From: Thereva unica
Taxonomy: Eukaryota > Arthropoda > Insecta > Diptera > Therevidae
Assembly: GCA_949987705.1 (NCBI GenBank)
Contig: OX465282.1
Span: forward strand, 39,148,039-39,212,038
Length of the DNA: 64,000 nt
Reading direction: 5' to 3'
Shown here: positions 22,696 to 33,559 of the stretch, piece by piece
Layout: each line of letters begins with the position of its first letter
Position numbering within the stretch: position 1 is the first letter of the stretch
Made by a program: the position numbers and the translations under genes
The notes under the pieces: generated by a model
The model's input: only the letters and a program-made list of their open reading frames with translations
Databases searched by the model: none
What the model was told of the DNA's origin: nothing

Positions 22696-24757
22696 GGTTC
22701 ATACAGATTAACTTGAACCACTGTCAAGCGGCACAAGATTTGCTGGCACAGACAGTTTTCGAGGAAAAAATCGACGTCGCAATCGTCTGCGAGCAGTATA
22801 GAAACCTGCACAGCGGCGTCTGGATAAACAATAGCAGCGGCACGTCAGCGATATGGACGTGCGGGAGCCGAGCCATGGAAGATACCATGAGAAGCCCAGA
22901 GAATGGCTTCACGCGGGCAAAAGTAGGCGGAATACACGTCTACAGCTGCTATGCGGCGCCAAGCCTGACACTAGACGATTACGAGTCGATGCTGGAAAGG
23001 TTAGCCGCCGACGCGAGCCGCCATCACCCGGTAATATTAGCGGGTGATTTCAATGCTTGGGCTGTCGAATGGGGCAGTCGACAAACGAACGCAAGAGGGC
23101 GCATACTTCTAGAAGTATTCTCGCGACTTAACGTAGTGTTAGTCAACACTGGAGGCGAAAACACCTTCCAAAGGGGTGGGAGATCATCTGTAATCGACAT
23201 CACGCATGTGAGCGATTCAGTGGCCAAGGACCTACAGTGGCGGGTGAGCGATTTGTACACGCACAGCCACCACCAAGCCATTATCTTCGAGGTAGGCCAG
23301 GGTATAGAAAAGAGGAATCCTACGTACGGAACGGCTAGAGGATGGGCCGTAAATAAACTCGACACAGAGGGTTCGAGGAAGTATTCCTGCATGATGCGAG
23401 GTCGGCAGGCGGTGCCAGGGAAGGGGCAGAGCGAATCGAAGATTCAGTAAAACAGGCATGTGATGCATCCATGCCTCGGCGCGCCGGCAATCGGCAACAC
23501 CCACTAAACTTCTGGTGGAACGCCGAGATCAACGAATGCCGAAGGGCCTGCCTGAAAGCGAGAAGGAGAACTCAAAGAATTTCGATGAACTCCTTCAGAG
23601 ATATAAGGAAGCGAGGAGAAGGCTGAACAAGGCCATCGCTAGAAGTAAATCCGAGCACTTCAAAAGATTGTGCAGAGAAGCAGACTCGGACCCCTGGGGT
23701 GGAGGCTATAAAATGGTTATGTCAGCGGTCAAGGGCAAACGCTCTCCGCCGATCACCTGCCCCGCGCTGCTCCAGAGCATTGTGTACGTCTTGTTTCCAC
23801 AGAACGTACGCGCCGCCGAACTACCCACCCTTCAGGTGGACCCAGAAGAGGTACCTGCGGTGACCGCAGATGAGATTCTGGAGGCTGCAAAAAAGGTAGC
23901 CATCAATAAGGCCCCTGGCATGGATGGCATACCAAATAAAGCGGCGAAGCTAGCAGCTTCAATAGCGCCAGACAGGTTCGCTGAAGTCTTCACCGCTTGC
24001 CTGAGAGAGGGGATCTTCCCAGAGCGATGGAAACAGCAGAAACTCGTGCTCCTACCGAAGCCGAACAAGCCTTTAGGGGACCCATCGTCCTACAGACCGA
24101 TATGCCTCCTTAGTTGTATAGGCAAACTTTTCGAGCGGGTGATCTGTAACAGGATTCTCCCTAGCGTCGAAAGGGTAGGTGGCCTGTCGGACAAGCAATT
24201 CGGCTTTAGAAAGGCAAGGTCGACGACTGATGCAGTCAATATGGTGGTGGGCATAGCAAGAGCCGCCATAGAGAAAAATCACTGCTGCGCATTGATAACC
24301 CTCGACGTAAAAAATGCTTTCAACTCAGCGAGGTGGAGCAAAATAGTTGAGGCGTTGATCAAGCTAGGCACACCAAAGTACCTAGTGCGTGTAGTGGCCG
24401 ACTACCTCCAGGGTAGGTCGCTTCATTGTGATTCGGATGATGGTCCTAAAGTGTTCGGGACAAAATGCGGTGTCCCGCAATGTTCCGTCCTGGGCCCTCT
24501 CCTATGGATCGCAATGTACAATGATGTGTTGGGGCTTCGTCTTCCAAAAGAAGCAGTGGCGATCGGGTTCGCAGATGATATCGGGGTAGTTGTCGAAGGA
24601 AAACACCCAGATGACATCGAACTGTATGCGAACGAAGCGATCTGGGAAATAAAAGCGTGGTTAGAACGCGCTGGGTTGAAGCTTGCTGAGCACAAAACTG
24701 AAGCAGTGGTGATCAGCAAACGGCGAAAGCCAGTATCCGTGAGGATCAAGGTAGGGT
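22653..24757 (+). pseudogene. R1 copy 1 ORF2: endonuclease and RT, frameshifted
   Basis: The endonuclease (IQINLNHCQAAQDLLAQT, VICEQY-like VCEQYRN, ILAGDFNAWAVEWGS, SSVIDITH) runs to about 23370. Two frameshifts (near 23370 and 23560) lie in the linker. The RT then runs with NKAPGMDGIPNKAAK, SYRPICLL, DVKNAFNSARW and catalytic FADD near 24571. The motif PQGS reads PQCS here, a Gly-to-Cys change at a strongly conserved position. The remaining C-terminal part is lost at 24757. Confidence 0.88.
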
Positions 24758-25313
24758 AGCATTATAAGAAGAATGGCATAGACTATGTCTTTAGATTCAT
24801 GGCGGCCATCTCAAGAGGGCGGGTTACCATTTTATTCACAACACCCGAGACATGGGTATCAAATGAAAGGCTATGAAAAGTAGAACACCATAAGCAATAT
24901 AGTATACTCAATTTATAATTTGGTCCATAGCGGCCATCTCAAAAGGGCGGTTTACCATTTTCTTCACAACCCCTCCTAGATGGGTATCAAATGAAGGAGT
25001 ATGATAAGTAGAACAATATAAACATTATAGTATACTCAATATATCGTTTGGTACATGGCGGTCATCTCAAGAAGGCGGATTACCATTTTCTTCACAACCC
25101 CTTCGAGATGGGTATCAAATGAGAGAGTATGATAAGTAGAACACCATAGGCAATATAGTATACTCAATATGTCATTTAGTCCATGGCGGTCATCTCCCAA
25201 AATCAATTTTCCCAGATTTGTTCTTTTTTCACTATAGCTTTTTCCTATCGCAGACTGTGTCCCCATAATCTTATTTTATTGAAAGGCGTTGCAACGCACG
25301 CGGGGTTTTGCTA

Positions 25314-25314
<1 letters not shown>
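24758..25314 (+). mobile_element. Helitron 3' end with minisatellite units, 5'-truncated
   Basis: The 3' end reads GCGTTGCAACGC (a 12 nt palindrome), 13 bases, then CTAG followed by T, the standard Helitron 3' terminus. Upstream are about three units of the 128 bp repeat, here as the reverse complement of the arrays at 33560 and 45090. No TC start is found at the junction with R1. No Rep/helicase is present, so it is non-autonomous. Confidence 0.75.

Positions 25315-25385
<71 letters not shown>
25315..25385. repeat. (TA)n microsatellite
   Basis: About 70 bp of TA repeats lie between the Helitron end and the long-TIR transposon. Confidence 0.97.
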
Positions 25386-25386
<1 letters not shown>

Positions 25387-26454
25387 GGTGGCCCTCTCTT
25401 GTATGGAGAGAAAAAAAAATTGCTAAGATTCTAAGTCTCACCCCCTAGAAATATGCGAATAGGCAAAAAACTAAGAAATTTAAAATTTTAGGCAAATCGG
25501 AAAAGATTTAGAGGTCGCTCATGGCGAACGAAATCTTAAAAAATGATGATTTTTTACCTTTTTTCACTTTGTTCAACCCTTATTACCATTTTATCAGCCC
25601 TAAAAGGGTCAATTAATATTTTTACCCATTCTACAGATTATTACCCTTCTAAAATGATCAAAATCATAAAGATCAGTTTACAAATAATAAAGCTATGAAA
25701 TAAAAAGCACAGTATTTATAAGGACAAAAAATCAGTTCAAAGAGAAACTGCACTAGGGCCCACTAATTACCGCAGCCTTCGCATTGTGCTTTTCTGTTAA
25801 TATTTGATCGTGCATAGGTACGTGTACGATCAGTGATCCTCACTTAGCAAACAATCTACACGGGACTCTATAACATCCATGCGTGTTATGAAAAAGCGTG
25901 TTTTTATCATATTATATAATATTTAACAATAATATCAGTTGAAACATCAATATAAATTTACGAAAGCTAATTTAACATAGTTAACTTATTCAACGTAAAT
26001 TTACCAGTTCAAATCGGGTTATAACGTTTTTGTACGATGAATATTACAGCTAATAAAAGGCATAAATTGTACTTCAATAGTGTAATATACAAAATACAAA
26101 CAAAATTATTAAAATTGAAATTACTCAGGCAGTAGTTGCTTTAATAACGCATTTTTTTTTGTAATCAATTAGAATTTGTAATAAGTTTTGTTTATTGTGT
26201 TCGTCTTTACTCAATACTTTATTATATTCTTCGAATAACTTCACACTTCTTTCAGCAGTTCTTCTCATGAAGAAGGGTGAATGCTTGATTATAATTAATA
26301 TTATAACTCCATTTATCTGGTGGGAGATATAGGAAGTCCGTTGAAATGTTAAACCGTTGAAAAAAATCGAATGTGTTCATCGTAGTGATTGAGTATTTTA
26401 CGGGTTTCTTATAAATTCCTGAATTTCTTCAAGTTTTAATGGAATACGTTTAAC

Positions 26455-27470
26455 TTATTCCCTAGATATTTTATCTGGCTCAACATCATTATCTGCATAG
26501 ACATCATGATCTTCCTTTTTTTCATCAGTGGTAATAAAATGCTTTAATCTGTTACTCATTTTATGTTTGATTTCCAATGGAATATTTTCATCGAAAAATA
26601 CTACACCAACGTTTTCGTCTGCTAAATACCACAAATTCATTTTCTTAATAGCAATTTGTGAAAATTAACATTTCGATATTCCTACATATTTTGTAAGAAG
26701 CAATAGTCCTGGTATGCTGCTGCTGGCGCTATGGGACATTTAAACCAAGCCCTCACGTAAAAGCGAATGATAAAAGCACAAACATTAGCTTTTTATTCTC
26801 CTCTTCTAAAACAGTTAATTTAAACTCATCTCTGAATTAATATATTTTTATACAATATAGTGCTTTTGAGATCCAACGAGCATGATGCATTGGACCCGGA
26901 GAACGAAATTTGACTATTAGAGCATGAGCCCGAAGCAATTGTGGTTAACTCTAATAATTATCGATTGTCATCTCTGCAAATTAGTTTCTTTAATTGTTCG
27001 TTGCAAAAATCTGTGAACTCATCTTTCAATTAGAATTTCTTTCAATTTGGCATTTTCTAGCAATGTTTTATACTCATTTTTGCTTATGTCGTTCCAATAT
27101 AATTCCAATCTCTTGAATAAAGGAACACCTTTACCATAGGTACCAGGAAATTCTATTTCAAACACACCTCGCAGGACTAGTTCATAAATATGATGGCGAC
27201 ATGGTGGTAAATACAGTAAAGATTTTACAATTTTTGTTCTAATAACGTGCACACTCCATTTAGTTTTCCAGTATTTGACCCAGTGATATCAAAACAAAAT
27301 CAACAATATTTTCATCCACATTCCAATCTATTAATAATTTATAAATAGCATCAGCTATTTCTATTCCTGTTGAAGATGATAATTTTGGAACACCAAGTAA
27401 TTGCTCACCATTTATATCACTAACGTAAAAAGGTAGGTAACCTATCCACTTCAACTTTTCCTGTTATATG
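26455..27470 (-). pseudogene. Relic of an unclassified transposase-like protein
   Basis: Pieces in different frames read, from upstream, GVPKLSSSTGIEIADAIYKLL, then after a one-base shift DITGSNTGKLNG, then CRHHIYELVLRGVFE and VPLFKRLELYWNDI, and further on WYLADENVGVVFF (26455-26640). DxTxSNTG followed by CRHHxxE resembles a large family of uncharacterised proteins found in arthropod genomes. I recall that only as a pattern and give no family name. Stops and shifts show it is dead. A MITE at 27488 cuts its upstream end. Confidence 0.55.
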
Positions 27471-27487
27471 AGCGCAGTCAGAACTAA

Positions 27488-27695
27488 TGAAAATGCATCT
27501 GTCACACATCATTCGCTTTGGCTGCATTCGAAAATTAGCCAGCTACGCAGAATAAGCAGAATTGCAGTATTGGCTGCAGGGCATATATTCTCGGCTGCAG
27601 CGGCTTGATTTTTGGAATGATGTGCTGCCAATTCTGAGCAGCTGGTAAATTTTCGAATGCAGTCAAAGCGAATGATGTTTGACAGATGCATTTTC
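27488..27695. repeat. 208 bp MITE with inverted termini
   Basis: TGAAAATGCATCTGTCA starts the left arm and its reverse complement ends the right arm. The similarity extends about 50 bases inward with a few changes. It lies inside the long-TIR transposon next to the transposase relic. No clear target duplication is visible. Confidence 0.75.
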
Positions 27696-28347
27696 AAACT
27701 TCATAAATTTTTAAAACATTTACCATTCATGTTAAACAATATTATGTAATAACAGTTATACAAAAGTTATATTGCTGTTTGAAATGATATTATTGTTAAA
27801 TACATATATGAAAAATAATGAAAACCCGTTTTTTTCATAACACGGATGGATGGAATAGACTCCCGTGTAGTATATTTGTTCAGTGAGGATCACTGATCGG
27901 ACACGTAACTTTGCAGAGTCAAAGATGAACAGAAAAGCACAACGCTTTATGCGAAGGTTGCGGTGATTAGTGGACCCTAGTACAGTTTCTCTTTGAACTG
28001 ATAGTTTTTTTTTATTTCCTTATGAAGACTTCACTGTGCTTTTTATTTCATAGCTTTATTATTTGTAAACTGATCTTTATGATTTTGATCATTTTAGAAA
28101 GGTATCAATCTGTAGAATGGATAAAAAATATTAATTGACCCTTTCAGGGCTGATAAAATGGTAATTAGGGTTGAACAAAGTGGAAAAAGGTAAAAAATCA
28201 TCATTTTTTAAGATTTCGTTCGCCATGAGCGACCTCTAAATCATTTCCGATTTGCCTAAAATTTTAAATTTCTTAGTTTTTTGCCTATTCGCATATTTTT
28301 AGGGGGTGAGACCCAAAATTGAAGCACTTTTGCAAATAAGGGCCACC

Positions 28348-28348
<1 letters not shown>

Positions 28349-28443
<95 letters not shown>
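28349..28443. repeat. (TA)n microsatellite
   Basis: About 95 bp of TA repeats with a single G interruption. Confidence 0.97.
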
Positions 28444-28444
<1 letters not shown>

Positions 28445-28938
28445 GAACAGCACAGATTAACGTGCCAATGAAAATAAAGGAAATGGTTACGCTTTAATTA
28501 TAAGTTGACTGAAAGACAACTTTCCGAACTACATTTTATTAAACGACATTAAGTACAATATTTATTTAAACAAAAACTTTAAAAACCAAGTGTAATAATT
28601 GACTTGTAAAGGTGTGAATGGTGTATGAGCTAGCAAAAGAATTAGTGCATTGCGTTCACAATGTCTCTAAAAGAGCATTACCTTGAACTATGCCACTAAT
28701 CCTGGTGTTAGTTAATGCTAACTGAATTTTAATAATTTCGGGTGGCCTTATATACCCAAAAAAACATAGCGTCGCCTTCTTGATTATTTTTGATATTATA
28801 TTTGCACAGTTACAAATATCAAATGTCACCGCCTGCTGGATCCTGAATTAAACTTCAAAAATACCTTAGCTCGGTTGATTTTCAAGTAATTAATTTTGAC
28901 ATACTTTTATTAATTTTGAATTGCTTTTATGTTGTTCT

Positions 28939-28943
<5 letters not shown>
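28444..28943. other. 500 bp AT-rich spacer between two TA tracts
   Basis: I see no gene, terminal repeat or similarity to other parts of the window here. Confidence 0.6.

Positions 28944-29019
<76 letters not shown>
28944..29019. repeat. (TA)n microsatellite at the 3' side of R1 copy 2
   Basis: About 75 bp of TA join directly to an 18 base T run, the poly(A) tail of the minus-strand R1 copy. Confidence 0.97.
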
Positions 29020-29036
<17 letters not shown>

Positions 29037-30703
29037 GTTTTACGGGGGATGGTGAGACTCTACATAGACACTTCTGAGGTTCCCGCACTCAGACCGAGTT
29101 TCAGACTCCTACTGAATAAACTCACCACCCCTTTGTGTGACGCTTACCCCGCCCGGAACCGCCGCGAGGCATTACTTCGGGCGGGCGTCACCACCATGAC
29201 CCTTTAGGTGTCCCTCTGGTGTTTACCCATAGGGGTTGCTACTGCTCTCGGCATTTCTTCGCCTTTCTCTGTTTCTTGTGGCTTCTTCTTGCCTTAACTT
29301 TCTGTGAATGGCCTTCAGGGTTTCTTCCACTTTCTTCCACATTTCCTCGGATCTCATCATATGCTCTACGATGTTTTCCGGCGTTAGTGGCGCCTGGGCC
29401 GTTTCTTCTAATTCCGCCCTTTCCTCGGCGTATCTCGAGCAGGCAAAGAAGACGTGCTCTGCGTCTTCTTCCGTCGCTGGGCATACCGGACACAAAGGTG
29501 AATCATCGTGGCCGAATCGGTGGAGGTATTTCCTATACCCCCCATGTCCGCTCAGGAACTGCGTGAGGTCGTAACTTACTTCCCCACGCTCCCTCGAAAC
29601 CCATACTTCCACGTTAGGGACAAGTCTGTGGGTCCAACGACCCTTAACAGACTCGTCCCATTTCCCCTGCCATTCCCTTAAGGACTCGCAGCGCGCAATC
29701 TGCCGCCGTACCCTTCTTGGCTGTCCTCTACCATATTCTGGGTCATAGAGACGCATGCCCTCCCTCGCCAGAATATCCACAGGAATCATCCCCGCTATCA
29801 CGCACGCCGCATCGTCGGACGTGGTCCTGTACGCGCAGCAAGCGCGAAGTGCACTTAGCCTATATGCAGCCCTCCATTTTCTACTATTTGCAGTCCTGTT
29901 TAACGCTGCTGCCCACACTGGCGCTGCGTATAACAGGACTGAGCTGACCACCCTCCCCAAGAGGAGGCGGCGACTCGGTCTAGGGCCCCCAACATTGGGC
30001 AGCATTCTTGCGAGTGCTGCACAAATCGCAGAAACTTTGTCTGCCGTGCCCTCCAAGTGCGCCTTGAAATTTAGCCTCCGATCGATCATCACTCCCAGGT
30101 ACCTTAGAGCGGGCTGTGAGTGGATGATCTGTTCCCCTACCTTGATCCTCACGGATACTGGCTTTCGCCGTTTGCTGATCACCACTGCTTCAGTTTTGTG
30201 CTCAGCAAGCTTCAGCCCAGCGCGTTCTAACCACGCTTTTATTTCCCAGATCGCTTCGTTCGCATACAGTTCGATGTCATCTGGGTGTTTTCCTTCGACA
30301 ACTACCCCGATATCATCTGCGAACCCGATCGCCACTGCTTCTTTTGGAAGACGAAGCCCCAACACATCATTGTACATTGCGATCCATAGGAGAGGGCCCA
30401 GGACGGAACCTTGCGGGACACCGCATGTTGTCCCGAACACTTTAGGACCATCATCCGAATCACAATGAAGCGACCTACCCTGCAGGTAGTCGGCCACTAC
30501 ACGCACTAGGTACTTAGGTGTGCCTAGCTTGATTAACGCCTCAACTATTTTGCTCCACCTCGCTGAGTTGAAAGCATTTTTTACGTCGAGGGTTATCAGT
30601 GCGCAGCAGTGATTTTTCTGTATGGCGGCTCTTGCTATGCCCACCACCATATTGACTGCATCAGTAGTCGTCCTTGCCTTTCTAAAGCCGAATTGCTTGT
30701 CCG

Positions 30704-30707
<4 letters not shown>
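29020..30707 (-). mobile_element. R1-clade LINE copy 2, 5'-truncated, with poly(A) tail
   Basis: On the minus strand the element starts mid-RT at 30707, passes through the end of ORF2 and a 3' UTR, and ends in poly(A) (T run 29019-29036). TA repeats abut both ends (30708-30749 and 28944-29019), so it inserted into a TA tract. It overlaps copy 1 over about 190 codons with four amino-acid differences that I can count, so the two are recent relatives. Confidence 0.9.
29223..30707 (-). CDS. R1 copy 2 ORF2, RT palm to C-terminus, open
   Basis: 494 codons are open. They include DVKNAFNSARW, CGVPQGSVLGPLLW and FADD of the RT, then the thumb and the C-terminal cysteine motif CPVCPATEEDAEHVFFAC (C-x2-C-x8-H-x4-C) used in target recognition by R1-type proteins. 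There is no natural start: the ORF begins where the element is truncated. No stop or frameshift is seen, which argues for a young insertion. Confidence 0.9.

Positions 30708-30749
<42 letters not shown>
30708..30749. repeat. (TA)n microsatellite at the 5' side of R1 copy 2
   Basis: About 42 bp of TA repeats adjoin the truncated 5' end of R1 copy 2. Confidence 0.95.
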
Positions 30750-30750
<1 letters not shown>

Positions 30751-31350
30751 CATTAACAATCACATAACCTTCAGTTATACAAAAACATTAAACTAGCATT
30801 GGTTTCAATAAATGCCTAACTGTTGTTTAATAGAAGTGGGTAACGAAAAGTGCGCTCCGCCTCCCAAAGTTAATCAAAAAAAATCAAAACAACGGCCGGT
30901 GTAATCGGTTGAGCTTTTCTTGAAATCTGGATATTTAAGTGTCGGGTAATTGGTAATAAGATTTTTCAACTTTTGAAAAGATTCTTGGAAAGAAGGATAT
31001 GAAATTATTTCGGATTATCCGATAGTTTCGGATAGTTTCAGTTACGGATATTCGTAATATTCGGATATTTTTAAGGATTAGAAAACGGTAAATACAAATA
31101 GGTAATGATTTGACATTATTTCTAGGTTAACATTTGGTCCAAAAATCACTGGCGCTGGTATATCGGCTCGGCCGGTGTAATACATATTATATCATAATGT
31201 GCCTCATTTAGACTCCGTCCCTATCCGAAATTATTCGAAACTTTTATATCGGTTTCGGCTACGGTTTCGGATAGATTTTTATTTCGGATATCCGATAGTT
31301 TCGGTTACGGTTACGGAACTCCCTAACATCCCTGTTTAAGAGTACGGCTT
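30750..31350. other. Unassigned spacer with a duplicated pol piece and a repeat-rich segment
   Basis: Positions 30916-31001 repeat 31430-31515, which is RNase H coding sequence of provirus B. Between them lies a segment dense in TTCGGAT and CGGATAT motifs that ends in CTAACATCCCTG near 31340, which could be the end of a hAT-like element. I found no matching left end. Confidence 0.4.
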
Positions 31351-31364
31351 GCATATGATATAGG

Positions 31365-32865
31365 ATGATTGTTCTGCGAGAGTACAGCGCCGATTGCCAG
31401 ATTGGATACGTCGGTAGTAAGGACAAATCTTTTCTTGAAATCTGGATATTTAAGTGCCGGGTAATTGGTAATAAGATTTTTCTACTATTGAAAAGATTCT
31501 TGGAAAGAAGGATCGTTTACATTAATCTTGCTATCTTTCTTAAGGAATTTTGTCATCGGTTGAGCTACTTTTGCGTAGTCTCTGATGAACTTCCTAATTC
31601 CTAGGAAGCTTTTAATTTGCTTCCGTGTTGTGGGCAATTTTAAGTTTTTAATTGCTTACACTTTCTCATTATTAGGTTTTATTCCTTCATTAGTAAGGTT
31701 ATGCCCCAAATATTCAGTTTGTTTACCAAAGAAGTGGTATTTATCAACTTGTATCTTTAGGTTGTATTTTCTAAGCTTTTCAAAGATTTCATTGATGGAG
31801 TTTATATGCTCTTGAAAGGAGGTTGAGAAAATAAGGATGTCCTCGAGATAAACGACACAAGTTTTGTTTATATGATCTTTTAATACATAATTCATCATTC
31901 TTTGGAAGGAGGCGGGGGCATTTTTTAACCCGAAAGGCATTCGGAGGTATTCGAAATGTCCATGTGGTGTGGAAAATGCCGTTTTAGGTCGGTCTTTTTC
32001 GTCAACGAGGATTTGTTGAAATCCCTTGACTAAATCAAGGGTGGTAAAGTACTGAGCCCTACCAAGCTTGTCGAAGATTGATTCTATATTTGGGATCGGA
32101 AATTTATCGTCAATAGTTACGTCATTCAGTTTCCTGTAATCTATAACTATTCCCCACTTTTATTTTCCACTATTGTCGGCCTTTTTATCAACAATCCAGA
32201 CAGGACTGTTGTAAGGACTACTGGAGGGTTTAATAATATTTTGTTGAAACATTTCGTTAACTTGTTTGTTAAGTTCTTCTTCATGAACTTTTGGGAATCT
32301 ATAGGCTTTACTGTAAATGGGACGAGAATCCTTTGTGATAATTTGGTGCTTAATTGCATTGACATTCGTTAGTCTATCCCCTTCACTGTAGAAAAGGTCT
32401 TCGTTTTTATATTTAGATATTTTAACTCTTCCACGTTTAAATGATCTGTTTTTAATCTTTGAATAATGTCAGAGTAATTCATATCGATTGGTTCTAGTTG
32501 GTAGATTTCGTGACAAGAATTTTTGAATTATATTACCTGGTTATTTATTTCGATTTGATCGTTAAGCAAATCGATTTTTGCGCCAAGGGGCTTGAGAATG
32601 TTCATGCCAAGCAGAGCTTGAAAAGTTTTGTTTGAAAAATTCATGGTTTTCTACGACATCGTTGCTTTTTCTCTAAATTCTTTGGGTAAATTAACAATAA
32701 CTTCATATCGAATAGTTTCCCTACCTGTCAATGTATTTACCTCGATTGGTCTTTTAAGTTTTGTGTATCTACTTTTAGGAAATATATTTTTATCGTTAAC
32801 TGAAGTACCTGCACCGATATCTACTAGACAGTCTATTTTTTTTATTGTAAACGGTCACAGTTATT
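31365..32865 (-). pseudogene. pol of provirus B, many stops and frameshifts
   Basis: Protease (VDIGAGTSVND near 32825), RT ([16 protein letters not shown] near 31930, [10 protein letters not shown] near 31850) and the start of RNase H ([18 protein letters not shown] near 31400) are recognisable. The catalytic YMDD reads YLED, so a conserved Asp is lost. Stops occur near 32370, 32160 and 31970. The family is close to the 17.6/297/ZAM group. Confidence 0.85.
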
Positions 32866-33405
32866 AAGGGTAATGTCGTGTCTGAGGCGTTAAATGAAAA
32901 TTTTTGGAAGAATCGACTTCCATTGGTTCGGGTAAGTTCCTATTAAAATTAGGTTGCCTATGTTGTCTTTGGACATAATTGTTATTTCTTCTAAAGTTAT
33001 GTGAAAAACTTTGAAAATTTCTATTATTATTATATCTGTTATTATTTCGGTAATTACCAAAATTTTCATTATAATTATTAGGGAAATTATACCCTCGGAA
33101 ATGGTTTGGTCTTGTGTTACTGTTGAAATTATTACGATGACGAAAATTGTTTGAGTTTTGAAATTCTTCTTTATTTTTGCTAATTCTGTCAATTGTATGT
33201 GAACTTTTATTTACAAGTCCTGTTTTTAAAAGGGCTTGATAAGCTTCTCCTAAACTAGCGACATTTTTTGTCCTGATGTACATCGCATCAGTTCTATCAA
33301 TTTTATTCAAAAACTTTTCTAAAATACTTTTCTCGTTAAAATCTGGCCTGAAATCACCAAGTTTTTCAATATCTAACGAATATTTTAAGTTTAATTTATC
33401 TAATA
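32866..33405 (-). pseudogene. gag C-terminal part of provirus B
   Basis: The frame begins KLNLKYSLDIEKLGDFRPDF. It becomes very rich in Asn, Arg and Phe (NNFNSNTRPNHFRGYNF and similar) and ends with PEPMEVDSS, matching the PEPMDIS end region of the provirus A gag. The Helitron splits it from the N-terminal part. Confidence 0.8.
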
Positions 33406-33559
33406 CTAGCTGGGACCCGGTGCGCCTACGCTGCACCCATAAGTCAATAGTAAACAATAAAAACCATCCATTGACCTAATATTTTTCGAGATAAGAATTT
33501 TACACAGATGAAATGCCTCAAAGAACATGGGTCTTGCGTCGGCCGCCATGAATCGGTAT

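Larger units (their letters stand above)
22109..24757 (+). mobile_element. R1-clade LINE copy 1, truncated at both ends
   Basis: It holds the end of ORF1 and about two thirds of ORF2 of an R1-clade element. The 5' end is lost in the gap. The 3' end stops inside ORF2 after RIKVG at 24757, where a truncated Helitron begins. The same family occurs inverted at 29021-30707. R1 elements classically insert in 28S rDNA, but no rDNA is seen here. Confidence 0.9.
25386..28348. mobile_element. DNA transposon with inverted termini of about 570 bp, TA target
   Basis: GGGTGGCCC starts the left arm (25386 to about 25955). The right arm (about 27769-28348) is its reverse complement with scattered changes. 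TA sits on both sides, inside (TA)n. The unique middle carries a decayed minus-strand protein. Arms this long in a 3 kb element are uncommon. The superfamily is not clear: a TA target fits Tc1/mariner-like, but the coding relic does not look like a mariner transposase. Confidence 0.8.

Noticed and set aside
19940..24757. Reading the RTE-like LINE and R1 copy 1 as one chimeric element
   Set aside because: They belong to different LINE groups and meet across 200 N, so there is no evidence for a real junction.
28256..28453. Long Tyr-Ile repeat proteins (also near 28929, 39287 and 15300)
   Set aside because: They are translations of (TA)n tracts.
24188..30707. R1 copies 1 and 2 as two halves of one element separated by an inversion
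   Set aside because: They overlap by about 190 codons with amino-acid differences, so they are two separate copies.
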